Shown here: one piece after another, positions 23,288 through 33,507 of the stretch
How positions within the stretch are numbered: the stretch's first letter is position 1
Layout of the letters: each line of letters begins with the position of its first letter
Origin: Plantago elongata
Taxonomy: Eukaryota > Streptophyta > Magnoliopsida > Lamiales > Plantaginaceae
Direction of reading: 5' to 3'
Length of the DNA: 64,000 nucleotides
NCBI GenBank assembly: GCA_036897095.1
Contig: JAYMSP010000068.1
Location: 1 to 64,000 of the forward strand
The notes under the pieces: generated by a model
Seen by the model: the letters and a program-made list of their open reading frames with translations, nothing else
What the model was told of the DNA's origin: nothing
The model's database searches: none
Position numbers and translations under genes: made by a program

Positions 23288-24664
23288 TCACTCATTGTAT
23301 GCCCTGGTAACATCCTCAATATCCATCTCAGACTCATCAGTAGCTGCTACATTCTCCGCACAGTGCCTCATTAGATCCTCCTCACATTCCATTTCACTGC
23401 TCTCACCTTCAGAATTGCAGCCTAGTGTAGCATCATTGTCAACGTCAGAAAAGTCCTCGTACCTCAGATCTGCCAACCTCTTCTCGTCCCTGGTTACATA
23501 ATGTCCTAGGACCTTCTCTTTCCAAACAACCAAAGGATGCTTCTCAATCAACTCCGATCCCTCATAAGCTTCGTTGAGAAACACACTATACATCTTCCCC
23601 CCCTGAGAAACATAGAAAATCCCAAAATGCTTCAGGAAAATTCTCATCAGCTTCTGAGGCATCACATACTCTCTCCTAAAATGCGTCAAATATTTTGTAA
23701 TCAACCTCTTCTCAATCGTGAAACTAAGCAATTCGTGCAGCACAGCAACAACCCTCTTGTCAAACTCTAATGACCTAGCTACTAAACCTGGGGCATCTGC
23801 ATAAGGGGACAAATACTCCGTCTTCTGAAAATCATCAATTTTCTCTAGCATCTTATACCCCATCATATATGCAACCGGAAACTTTAACGGAAAAGCCAGT
23901 GAAAGCTTACCAGGGACATGATCAGTAACCCCGCCATCTTTATATAACACCGTCTCTTCCAACTTTGTTATTGCCCAATCTGACTTCCATGAAACAAGCT
24001 CCAAATACTCCCCCTCATCATGAGGCCAAAATGGCGTAACCACCTTAAACAATTCCGGATACTGATGCACCCAACCCTTCCTAAAATCAATCGGCAATCC
24101 CAAATCACGCCTAAAATGTGCAATCTTATTTAAATATAACCTCTTATCACCAGACATCATCAACATTTTAGTAATAAACTCAGCAGCTTTCGGCCCATTT
24201 CTGTCAATAATTTCCTCCCCCTCCTTCATCAGCTCCTCAGCTTTCTCTGTCATTCCACACCACAACACGCCCCTCCGGTCCTCATACAACTCAACAAACT
24301 TCGGCATTTTCCGTAAAAAGTCACTGATGCTATGAGGCTTTGGGAGATTGATACTGTGCCGGTGGTGATGAAGATCCTCCACGCGTATTATTTCTTCAGG
24401 CTGGGATTTGATAACTTCGAGTAAATTTAGGATCTTGGAGGTAACCTTGTGCTTTTGGACTACGATTTCAAGATCGTTGATGCGTTTCTTCTTGCTCCGA
24501 TCTTGTACTCTCTTGATGCTTTCCCATCTATGCTGGCTTAATCGTGCCAAAGGATGATGCTGAGGGATTATTCTGTGCCTAAAGAGAATCATGGGATTTG
24601 AATATGGAAGTGTATAGGCCATGTTGAAGCTGAGGAGATAGGAGTGACAGACTGAGCGCAACAT
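23288..24664 (-). CDS. PORR-domain organelle RNA-splicing protein (WTF1-like)
   Basis: Intronless, 458 aa. PORR proteins are plant-specific RNA-binding factors that act in group II intron splicing in mitochondria or chloroplasts. Residues 1-45 are rich in Ser, Arg and His with no acidic residues, like an organelle transit peptide (mitochondrial is my guess). The PORR domain runs from about residue 46 (RWESIKRVQDRSKKKRINDLE) to about 385. It includes FLRKMPKFVELYED, DWAITKLEE, LKFPVAYMMGYK, YLSPYADA and a late YLTHFRREYVMP...LKHFGIFYVS block, all characteristic. The last 60 residues are an acidic tail that varies in the family. Start chosen at the first ATG; Met15 (24622) is an alternative. 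No disruption seen. Confidence 0.92.
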   Translation of the reverse strand: MLRSVCHSYLLSFNMAYTLPYSNPMILFRHRIIPQHHPLARLSQHRWESIKRVQDRSKKKRINDLEIVVQKHKVTSKILNLLEVIKSQPEEIIRVEDLHHHRHSINLPKPHSISDFLRKMPKFVELYEDRRGVLWCGMTEKAEELMKEGEEIIDRNGPKAAEFITKMLMMSGDKRLYLNKIAHFRRDLGLPIDFRKGWVHQYPELFKVVTPFWPHDEGEYLELVSWKSDWAITKLEETVLYKDGGVTDHVPGKLSLAFPLKFPVAYMMGYKMLEKIDDFQKTEYLSPYADAPGLVARSLEFDKRVVAVLHELLSFTIEKRLITKYLTHFRREYVMPQKLMRIFLKHFGIFYVSQGGKMYSVFLNEAYEGSELIEKHPLVVWKEKVLGHYVTRDEKRLADLRYEDFSDVDNDATLGCNSEGESSEMECEEDLMRHCAENVAATDESEMDIEDVTRAYNE

Positions 24665-25580
24665 GTTTGATGAAATACCTCAACGAGGATTCTCCGCCAA
24701 TACACCTAAAACCTCCACGGACACTATCAGATACACCTAATAACTCTAGAAACACTACCACTCGACGTACAGAACAACCATATAGTAAAATGTAGCTTAT
24801 TCACAAGGAATCAAAACACAAAATTCCATGATCATAATTCATAAGTCATAACATTAGATTATTAGATTAACATTCTAAAGGCAATGAAGAGCCAAATTGG
24901 GAAGTCAAACCAGGGTGGGTGGAGTCGAAAATTTACCGGAACTGGGCGGTGCGATCGGTGGTACTTGTAATGGTGAGAATGGAAGAAGATGATGAATTTC
25001 GTATATTACCCCTGATAAATATCGTTAATACATATAAGTTCGTTTAGGTAGTTTCAAAATTTAATTATCTCGCGAAATCTATAGTTAAATTGGTAAATAC
25101 TCACGTACAAATGAAGATTTCTTCTTCTCACAGGACAGTATAGTAAAATATATAATTGCAGTTTGAAAATTATAAGGTGAATATATATTCTAGCGGATGA
25201 AATTTACATATAAAAGGCAATATTTTAAATGAAAGTTGAACACTTCTCTTCTGATAATCTATATCAATATACTCTATTTTCTTACTAATTGCTATTGCTT
25301 TCTCATACATTATTAGCATGAGTTACTCTAAATCAATTCTAACCTGAGAAAATATTAAAAGAAGGTATATCTACTAGTTGATAACTAGTTAACTTACTAA
25401 AAAAGATGTTTTGCATACATCACAAATGAAGAATTTAGCTAAAGTTCCTTAACGAGCTTTGGCTCTGTTCGTTTGTAGGCCCAAGTCGATGTAGGATCCC
25501 ATAATGTATGCTTCATTAGAAGTGCGCCACCTGCCGGTATTCACCAAAAAATATGAGTAAACTATAGCAAAAGTTCAACA
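24665..25580. other. PORR promoter/leader and intergenic DNA
   Basis: Leader of the minus-strand PORR gene, possibly with an intron whose donor is at CCG-GTAAAT near 24938. The rest is AT-rich and carries no gene. GGCTCTGTTCGTTTG near 25460 resembles a Tourist terminus but has no partner. Confidence 0.4.
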
Positions 25581-26137
25581 CTTGGTTTGGTATCGTGTTA
25601 TGGACCAGTTTTCACACGTTTTACCGGCCCAATTTTTTATTTGGTTATTTTTTAGAACTGGATTTTGTGTGGCTGCTGCCCGGCCCAACATTTCCGAGCA
25701 GGCCTCTGATTGGCTGCTCTGGCTTATGTGGTTCGCCAAAGCCCAAAATCCAAACCCAGAATATGTGGGTTTCGCTGAGGGACCGGTTTGGGCTTTGACG
25801 ATTCAGGCGGATTACTCGAGAGTCTAATTCGACACACATAGACCTAATTCGCGGTTCAGACAAATTCATCCATCCAAATTTATCCTTTTTACTAGGGTTT
25901 CAGTAATTTGTCTGTGTACAGTAAGGACATCGTGGTAATTGTATATTGAACAACACAGTTGGGCCATGTATCATCCAACCAATCATAAGGTTTTTCTGGT
26001 ATTGTTTTTGGGCCCAACACAAAACCAATGAAAACCAAACACAATAAATGCTACCTGACAGCACATCTTCAAAGTCGGGTTTTGTTGCTCAAAACAGTAT
26101 TTTGAGCCCATTTGTCCATAGTCGATACCAAACGAAG
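25581..26137. mobile_element. Tourist/PIF-like element with about 25-bp inverted termini
   Basis: Left end CTTGGTTTGGTATCG...TTATGGAC; the complement of the right end is CTTCGTTTGGTATCG...CTATGGAC. About 557 bp. The interior has several GGCCCA and TGGGCC motifs and only short ORFs. The target duplication is unclear, so the outer limits are approximate. Confidence 0.6.
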
Positions 26138-26327
26138 CGCAATTGTACTCACGTATGGTTAAAAGAAAAACAAAATCGAAAAAAGAAGAATACGTCAAAA
26201 CCAGGTTGCTTTTTCTTTATTGAGATAAAGATTTCCGTTAGGTACGACCTGCATTGTTTTCATAAAATATTGCGGATAGGGACCGTCTAAAAATATATTT
26301 AAACGGGTGAAGTCGACCATGTTTATT

Positions 26328-26402
26328 TAATGGCTGAGTGGGCAGGGCATTCTAAGCCTAATTAACACTTCTACTCGTGTTCGAACCCGGAGATCAATTT
26401 AA
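26328..26402 (+). mobile_element. tRNA-Leu/Ser-like SINE head
   Basis: TGGCTGAGTGGGCAGGGC (box A) and GTGTTCGAACCCGG (box B), 45 bp apart, match pol III promoter boxes of class II tRNAs. No paired acceptor stem can be built, so this is a SINE head or tRNA relic, not a tRNA gene. Confidence 0.55.
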
Positions 26403-27184
26403 CACGTAAAATTTGTTCTTTTAACAGAAAATATCCAAAGCTCACCAGCTGCTTGTAATTCTCATGATTCATGAACATGTAATTAATAATGACATAGGCA
26501 GTTTTTGGGTTCTTAACTTCGTAAATGTTGTAAATTCTTCAGCACAATTTAATCATTTCCTAATTAAGTGTGCTTTTTTAAGTTTCAACACTTGACCAAT
26601 TTCGATAGAACACCAAATGCATCTCAGAAGTGCAGAACAGAACATCATGAGTACATAACATGTAATTATACTGAACAAGTGGAGAGATTTATTGATGGGT
26701 CTTGAACTGATTTTTATTTACATCCTTTACGGAACCCTAGCTAAATTTATAGATTTTGATTTCACTTATTTGTCTACGTCAACTTATTATTGTCTCTTTC
26801 ACTTCATCTGTTTAATTCATTCTTCTGTTCAATATTACAATATGTAACAATGTAGAACTCGCTGGTTAATGGAAGAATCAAAAGATTATTTATTCATCAC
26901 TTAAACCAGAATTACAAGTAAAATTGAACAACAGATCGAGCAGTAATTATAGTTTCTTGATTACTCCGTATATATAACCACTTGTGCATATACTTGGTCC
27001 ATCAATTCCTTCTTTTTGTTTCTTGCAGCTGCTGACACAAATCTACAAATGCAACACCAATATAAAAACAAAGTTAGTCGTCAAACTACTGCAAATTATA
27101 CTCATAAATCAAAAAGCAAAAAGCAAAGCAGTCAACATTATAAGCTAGCAGTGAAGTGATCAACTTAAAGTGGATCGACTAAGT
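26403..27184. other. Downstream flank of MIR319, no gene seen
   Basis: AT-rich and non-coding. The 3' part of the MIR319 primary transcript presumably lies here. A T-rich tract then TTGCAG near 27020 could be part of a spliced transcript on the other strand, but nothing supports it. Confidence 0.45.
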
Positions 27185-27357
27185 AGGGAGCTCCCTTCAG
27201 TCCAAGACGTGACAGGAAGAACGAAACGAAGCTCCTACATCGTCCTATCAACAACACATAGACCTTATATGATCATCAATGTATTCGTGAAAGAACGAGT
27301 TAGCAGCTACGTTCTCCGCCCTTGATCTGCCTCGGACTGGACTGAAGGAGGCTCCCT
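27185..27357 (-). ncRNA. MIR319: MIR319 precursor hairpin
   Basis: The minus-strand bases 27205-27185 spell the 21-nt miR319 (starts TTGGACTGAAGG, ends AGCTCCCT), identical as I remember it to Arabidopsis miR319a/b. The opposite arm, 27357 downward (AGGGAGCCTCCTTCAGTCCA), pairs with it at about 20 of 21 positions. Pairing continues toward a loop, giving the long foldback of about 173 nt typical of MIR319, with the mature strand on the 3' arm. miR319 directs cleavage of class II TCP mRNAs and so controls leaf growth. No protein is encoded; the pyrimidine-rich minus ORFs just upstream are pri-miRNA leader. Confidence 0.95.
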
Positions 27358-27586
27358 AACCGAATAGAATACAATTATTAGTTGTTTATTAGTATTTTAT
27401 TCTTGTTATTACTATTATTATTAAACATAAACAAGAAGAAGAAGAGAAGATAGAAGAAGGCAGTGTGTTTTGTTTGGTTTGGTTTGCGCTGGAGAATAGA
27501 TAAGATGGAGAAGAAGTAGTGTGTTGTGTTTATGATGAGAAGAGAAGGGTTTGTTTTGGTGTGAGATGGAGAAGAGAAGGCATGCA

Positions 27587-27594
27587 TATTTATA
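27587..27594 (-). promoter_or_regulatory. TATA box of MIR319
   Basis: Minus-strand CTATAAATATGCATGCC contains TATAAATA. It places the transcription start near 27555, about 200 nt before the hairpin, a usual spacing for plant MIR genes. The CT-rich sequence after it is leader-like. Confidence 0.7.
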
Positions 27595-27794
27595 GGTGGG
27601 AAAAAAGGGGTTGCATGTGAATATGTGAAAAGATAGGGGAGTGAAAGGAAATAAAAAAGAGGAGTGGGATTGTACAAAGGATTCATCAGAGAGGTGAGAA
27701 ACGACAAGTGAACAGTAACAACATTGCATTTACGGTACAATTCACGATTTGAGGTTTCACAATATTGGTTGTATTGGGCATGGGGAAACCACAT

Positions 27795-28139
27795 TTCGTA
27801 CGTCTATCTTCCTACTTCAATCAAACCAGCTGTAGCTCTGGGGAGAAAGCTAGCTTAGCTACTAGTTTTACTCAATCCCTTTCCATTGGATCCTTTTGCT
27901 TTCATTTCCAATATCTCTTCTCAGTTCTATAGTTTGTTTCAGTGACATGATGATGCAGTGTTTGTTGGATTCATCAACTTTCATTTTCAATAACCTATAC
28001 CTTTGCTTTGTCCAAACTTAATCATGAACTTGTTCTGTATGTATTATATGAGATAGAAGCATATTGTAAAACTATATTAAGAAAGATCACATATTGATGT
28101 TGTAGTAATATTTTATTAGCGTCAACATAGTTTAGGAGT
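27795..28139. other. MIR319 upstream region
   Basis: Presumed distal promoter of MIR319, AT-rich. No ORF or repeat recognised. Confidence 0.4.
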
Positions 28140-29200
28140 AATTTGTTGTCTAGGTACGATATTCAGGCTAACTCAAATGGTATATTCGTGTGTGACTATC
28201 TACACTACGAGATAAACGCTTCGATGCCACGCAAAAACCGTAAGCCAACTGTCTGAGTGAGTACTAATGTGACGCGATCACGTTACTGTCGTGACAAAAG
28301 ATGCTGTTTTTTGTAGTGTTTTAGATGAAAGTTAGCGAATATGTGAGATTCTTGTTTCAATTGAACGATCCAATTACACATTTTGTAATGTAAGTATGCC
28401 AAAAAAATTAGTGGAACATAAGAAGAATCTAGATCCTCATTTATGAAGTTTTATATCGTAACCTTCGTAACTTTGTATTTCGCTATCGCACTTCGATACC
28501 ACAGAAAAACTGTGATCCAACTGTCTGAATGCATACTAATGTGACTCGATCAGGATACTTTCGTGACAAAAGATGTTTTTTGTATTGTTTTAAATGCAAG
28601 TTAGCGAATATGTGAGATTTCCATTTTGATTGAATTGATCCAATTACATATTTTGTAACGTTAGTATGTTAAAAGTATTAATGGAACATAAAAAGAAGTT
28701 TTATTTCGCAACCTTCATAAGTATGTACTTTGCTAGTGCAAAGTGTTAGATGTATTTCGCTACCACAATAGTTTAAAAGTAATTTTAAAATACAACATGT
28801 AACTGGCTTATACAAGTGACCGAATACTCTTACAAGTGAATGTGATACAAAGTGAGTACTAATGTTACTCATTGATCCAGGCCAAGATATTGTCCTGATA
28901 AAAGATATTCTCCCTCGGTCTCATTAATAATGTAACAATTTAGTTTTACACAATTTTTAAAAAAAATATGTAGTTAGTAGTTAAAAGTGAATTTAAGATA
29001 TAAAGTACATATAAACTCAATAATATGTGGTTAAAAATGAATTGTATTATGGGGTTAATTTCATAAATAAAAAATTATTTCATTTTGCTGAGTCGATTAA
29101 AACGTAAAATTATTTCACTTTTAGTGAGACGGAAGGAGTAGTATATTGTTTATTAATGGTTTGAATGTGTGGTAGAGAAAATTTGAGATACTTTTTATTA
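28140..29200. repeat. Tandem array, about 270-bp unit, two full and one interrupted copy
   Basis: Anchors recur 270 bp apart: TTCGATxCCACxxAAAAAC at 28216 and 28486, GACAAAAGATG at 28292 and 28565, AAGTTAGCGAATATGTGAGATT at 28329 and 28601, TTAxTGGAACATAA near 28405 and 28677. A third copy from about 28750 is split by the MITE at 28908-29138 and appears to resume with TATTGTTTATTAATGG. Non-coding. Confidence 0.8.
28908..29138. mobile_element. Stowaway-like MITE inserted in a tandem repeat
   Basis: Ends TTCTCCCTCGGTCTCATT and (complement) CTCCTTCCGTCTCACT, flanked by TA on both sides. 231 bp, A/T-rich interior. It interrupts the third copy of the surrounding 270-bp repeat. Confidence 0.8.
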
Positions 29201-29262
29201 AGTGTACTTGCAATATTTTTAAAATAAGGTAAAAAGTTATAAATGTAATAAATAGTGATAGG

Positions 29263-29335
29263 AGCCGACGAATTGTAGCTCAGTTGGTAAGATGCTTCAC
29301 CTTTAACTAATAGGTCGGAGGTTCTAGTTATCATT
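29263..29335 (+). other. tRNA-like relic or SINE head
   Basis: TGTAGCTCAGTTGGTAAGATGC (D-arm/box A) and TAGGTCGGAGGTTCTAG (variable loop/box B) resemble tRNA-Asn. The acceptor stem does not pair and the anticodon position reads TTA, which would decode UAA. Treated as a tRNA-derived relic, not a working tRNA. Confidence 0.5.
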
Positions 29336-29992
29336 TAGTCGTTTAAAAAATATATATTAATATGAAAATAAAATATTGTTGAAGATGTGATAGATAGATG
29401 GAAAGTTGGGATTATTTTAGCAACACTAAATGAAAGAAACTGATAAATTCAATGGTTGCATGTACTTCTGACTGATCTAAAATTATTACTACTCTCACAC
29501 GCTATTGATATGAATGGATGCATGTGTTTAATCAATTACTTTGATCTTCTTATATTTGAAAGTGCCTGGTGGACAGGGAAGAAGATGAAATTCTCTTATG
29601 CCTATTCACCTGTGTCATGTATGAGCTGATTAGTCTGCTGTGAAACACGTTTAATACTATTAGCTCCACAAGTTCTTTTCCAGCAAGACTGTAGAACACC
29701 TAATTGTCATATAGTATAGTATATTATAAACAAGATTTCATAAGTTGTTGCAGCTATAGTGGCTGCAATCAAGAAGCTTCTCCACCCACTCCTAGCAGGA
29801 CGTAGCGGTCGCGATTTATGTGATACATCCCGCTATGCCCGCTATTAGGGCGGCTTGTCGGCAAATTAAGAGAGATTTCGGGTCGAAGTTACAATCAACC
29901 CCCACCCCCGACTTGATAATCCCAATGAGAGTAGAAACAAGACAACCGCTATATACTCATATTTCTCTCTTCTCAATAAAATATTTGTTTTA
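29336..29992. other. Intergenic, possible element fragment at 29805-29880
   Basis: No gene. CGTAGCGGTCGCGATTTATG...CCCGCTATGCCCGCTATTAGGGCGGC is GC-rich and recalls AATAGCGGTTGGGG...CCGCATCGCTATTTG at 31631-31677; the two may be parts of one repeat family. Confidence 0.35.
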
Positions 29993-30719
29993 GACCATCT
30001 ACAACAACGTTACAAACTCGAGTTACAATGCTGGTGGGACTCGTGTTGAGACTCCAGTAGAATTTCAACATGAGTTTTACAGATGGGGCACTGGGGGCGC
30101 AGCCCATCGCCCCATCTCCTTTTTTTCTTTTAATTTGCTTATTTCTCTTTCTTCATTTTTTGTTTCATTTCGTTTGTTTGGCTAACGTTGTCTTCTTCTT
30201 TTTTTTATTCCTGGCTTCTTTCTTCTTTCTCCAACAAATAAGCGTCTCATCAACTGTAATATATATATATATATATATGTGTGTGTAATGTAACAATCAT
30301 ATTTACAAAAATAATTAAGATACTACTTGTAAATTTTTAAAAAAATATTTAAAATTAAATTTACATATATAAAGAAATGTAAAACATATTTAAAACTGTA
30401 AATTGTACAATTTATTTTTTTGAATTGTTTAAACCTTTTATTATTAAAGTAAGATAATTTTTATTTTTCAAATAATATATTTTAGAAAAGTTAATGTTTA
30501 TAATTAATTAACAAAATTTAGAATAAATTCAATAATAAAGTTTAAGAGGAAATGAGAAAAAAAATGAAATGAATAATTCAATTTGAAAGAAATATTAAAA
30601 TAATATAGATGTTGGGTCTCACTGTTGAAGTAAATAATTATGTAGAGTTACAAAGTGAGTTACACTGGGTTGAAACGGAGAGAGCGGGTTGGAGAGAGTT
30701 GCAATGAATGTAGATGGTC
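29993..30719. mobile_element. PIF/Harbinger-like MITE, 727 bp, with TTA target duplication
   Basis: Inverted termini GACCATCTACA and TGTAGATGGTC are exact, each flanked by TTA (29990-29992 and 30720-30722). Subterminal GTTACAA...GAGTTAC at the left is mirrored by GAGTTACAAAGTGAGTTAC at the right. No transposase. A (TA)n(TG)n microsatellite lies inside at 30258-30287. Confidence 0.8.
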
Positions 30720-30851
30720 TTAGGTGTCTTCCAAATTGGAAAAGCTTCACTTTCTGCTCTCTTTCAGCAGTGAATCTTCAACAAGAGGGCATTACTTTAA
30801 TTCTTCTATCTATTTGTTTTCCTTTCGATTCTTTCTTGCTTAACCTTCATC

Positions 30852-31487
30852 TAGGAATGGTCATTGGACGGGAATTTTGGGACTTTGGAATTTCAAGAAT
30901 GGAAATTCAAGATCGGTATAATTATTTAACATCTCAATCTCGCCTCAAAATAAAATCGGGATTTTTCTGGATTCGGACGAGATTTCAAAATCTCAAATAA
31001 GGTTGATACATATTTATCATCCAATTCAAATGAGACAACATAATATGTTTGATTCAAAACTATAAAATCATCATACATGTAATTTCATTATGATTAAACC
31101 AATAAGAAATTAAAGACTAAATTTACTTCAAAAGTGAACACCCATCATGGTTGATCTAAAAATTATAGTAAACAAGTAATTTCAATCTAAAATCATTGTA
31201 CCATAAAAAAGATTAATAAATCTATCAATTCTATTTATAAAGCATAATGATTTCACTACTTATAAACATTGTACTATCAATATACATACATACATACATA
31301 AAATTTCATTCGTGATCCCAAATCCCAATGGAAATGTAAAATCAATTCCAATTCCGTACTGAAATTTAATATGGTAATTCAGAATTTATTCCAAATGAAA
31401 TCGGGATTTTTGGAATTGGGAATTTCAGGAAAAAAAACATTCGGGATCGGAATTTTTCCAATATTCCATCCCAAACGCCTACCCATA
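30852..31487. mobile_element. hAT-type non-autonomous element
   Basis: Starts TAGGAATGGTCATTGGACGGG and ends CATCCCAAACGCCTACCCATA, inverted with mismatches. Flanking 8-mers CCTTCATC and CCTTTGTC agree at six of eight positions, as for an old hAT duplication. GGAATTT and TCGGGATTTTTxxGGAATT motifs cluster at both ends. 636 bp, non-coding. Confidence 0.6.
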
Positions 31488-32075
31488 CCTTTGTCGAATT
31501 TGCCTAATTTTTCTTATTATAAATTATGTATTACGAATTTATTATTAGTAACCTTTTGAATTTAGGAAATTTAATTTGTTTATTACAAGAGCTATATATG
31601 ATTTTTATGACAAGTATGTTGTATGCTTGGAATAGCGGTTGGGGTTGGTCGCTCCGCAATCCGCATCGCTATTTGAGGTTGGTCGCTCTGCATATCACTA
31701 TACAACATTAATAATTATATTCCAGTTAGTTTGTCACTTAATTCATTTACTTACAAATTCGTAAAAACCAACTAAGTCATTATCTAACAACGCACTAACT
31801 TATTCATCAATTAGCATAAAACAAAACTACCACTCAAAAGAAAATAAAAACACAACTTTTTTCAAATAAACTTACAATTTTTGCCATATTTTTATTGTAC
31901 CATCTTTTTAAATTTAATCATATTGTACGAGTTTTTCCAGTACTATGTAGTAGTATCATGTACTTTTGAAAAACAGAGACGTAAACCTACCCCAGCCATT
32001 TATTTGAATGAATTAAAATGTTAACATAGTACAATTTTGTTGTATGTTTATTATTTTGGAACGGTATGAAATTAA
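31488..32075. other. Intergenic, no gene seen
   Basis: AT-rich. Contains a GC-richer AATAGCGGTTGGGGTTGGTCGCTCCGC segment with GGTTGGTCGCTC repeated about 45 bp later. No coding region. Confidence 0.4.
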
Positions 32076-32234
32076 GGGGTTGACTGTACAAGTATTTAAA
32101 TATCTCTATTTAACTCGATGAACAGTGATTTGGACTAAAATACACTTTAAATACCTCATTTCAATTTCATTTCAAACACAATTTCACCAAAATCTCATCC
32201 AAATGGTCATTAGAGTGACATGTAAATCAGCTCC
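32076..32234 (-). mobile_element. Tourist-like MITE, family 1 copy B, with TAA target duplication
   Basis: Flanked by TAA on both sides (32073-32075 and 32235-32237). Termini GGGGTTGACTGTAC and (complement) GGAGCTGATTTACATG. The minus strand aligns along its length with the element at 5115-5261. 159 bp, non-coding. Confidence 0.8.
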
Positions 32235-32640
32235 TAAATGACTATATAGTATCTTTTATTTTGGAACAGTACCATCAAATAAAATGAAAACATACATAGT
32301 ACTTACTATTTTGTTTTGTGTGTTTTGTTTTTGGAACAGTAGAGAAGCGTGAGATGGGGATAAAAGAGCCGAAATAGATATACATAGGACACAATGAAAG
32401 ATGATGGATTGGAAATGAAAAATGATGGCATTCTAAAAGTAGTAATATGCGTATGCACACTATTAATGGGTAAAAAAGCATCAAATAGGGCACTGCATTG
32501 AGTTTCATGAGTTTGGTTACAAAGCCAAGCTCGAGTTGGTACTTTACCAAGATTCGTCTTTATTACTTCTACTTTTACTCACGATTTCATCGGAATACTT
32601 ACAAAACATACAACTTTCATTCAATACGCATGGTCACATT

Positions 32641-32750
32641 TTCTTTGCTTTTGGGGTTTCAAACATTGTTTGTTCACATTTTCTTTGATTTTTGGGTTTC
32701 AAAATTGTTTGTTCACATTTTCTTTGCGTTTTGGGTTTCAAAATTGTTTG
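32641..32750. repeat. Three tandem copies of a 39-40-bp unit
   Basis: TTCTTTGxxTTTxGGGTTTCAAA...TTGTTTGTTCACATT repeats at 32641, 32681 and 32720 with few changes, the last copy partial. Confidence 0.85.
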
Positions 32751-32984
32751 TGATGGTATTGCTCTACCTAGTGTGTGTGACTATGTGAGTACGTAGGGCA
32801 TAATACTAATACATAAATTAACTAGTGCATGGAGCAACTTCAATTTGTGGGTGTTTTAAGTCCAGCTCCAGAAAAATTCATGTGAAATAAGCTTCATAGG
32901 TTAGAAAATCAACAAAAGCAAGTGTCGTGCGATCCCCATATTGTGGGGCTCGTCGTCACGGTGAAAACCAGCAACAGCCAAGCC

Positions 32985-33500
32985 TAAAGTTGTTAAAAAA
33001 AAACTCGATAAAACCAAACCAATACCAAAGCGATAAGAAAGGGTTTGTTTTCAGTTTACTATTTTCAATCAAATTGGTTTTTTTGTATATTTCGGTACAA
33101 AAATGGAAACCAAAAATTTTAAAATGACGTACATTTCTATGAAATAATACTACAATAGTATGTCATAAATTTACAATTCACTTAATATTGTAGATATTTA
33201 AAGAGTTTGAATGAAAATTTGATATGATATTATATATTAAAGGTTTTATTATCATTATTAATGCTACTAGAAAAGTATAGTATGTGCATGTCATAAAATT
33301 AGGACTAGTTCTTTTTTAATTTTATTAGATTTTTCACATTATTTTTTAATTTTTTGGTTTTTACAAAAGCGTTACAGAAATTTTCCATATGAAAATCGAA
33401 CCAAAATATAATTTTAATTCAATTTTTAGTTCTTATAAATTTTATAATTTTTAAATTCCGATATAGTCCGATATACCATCACCGAAATAAACACCCCTAA
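32985..33500. mobile_element. hAT-type non-autonomous element with CCAAGCC duplication
   Basis: The right end reads GAAATAAACACCCCTAA (complement TTAGGGGTGTTTATTTC, a standard hAT end) and the left begins TAAAGTTGTTAAAA. Both flanks carry CCAAGCC (32978-32984 and 33501-33507). The interior has inverted GGTTTxxTTTT and AAAACCAAA blocks. 516 bp, no ORF of interest. Confidence 0.65.
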
Positions 33501-33507
33501 CCAAGCC

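Noticed and set aside
26328-26402. Possible tRNA gene
   Set aside because: Pol III boxes present but no acceptor stem or anticodon arm of the right size can be paired.
27378-27794. Minus-strand ORFs of 138 and 102 codons
   Set aside because: They overlap the MIR319 promoter and leader, have low-complexity Ser/Phe/Leu/His composition and no domain; CT-rich leader sequence explains them.
30070-31000. ORFs of 72 and 103 codons
   Set aside because: They lie in or across the MITE pair at 29993-31487 and are Phe/Leu-rich by T content.
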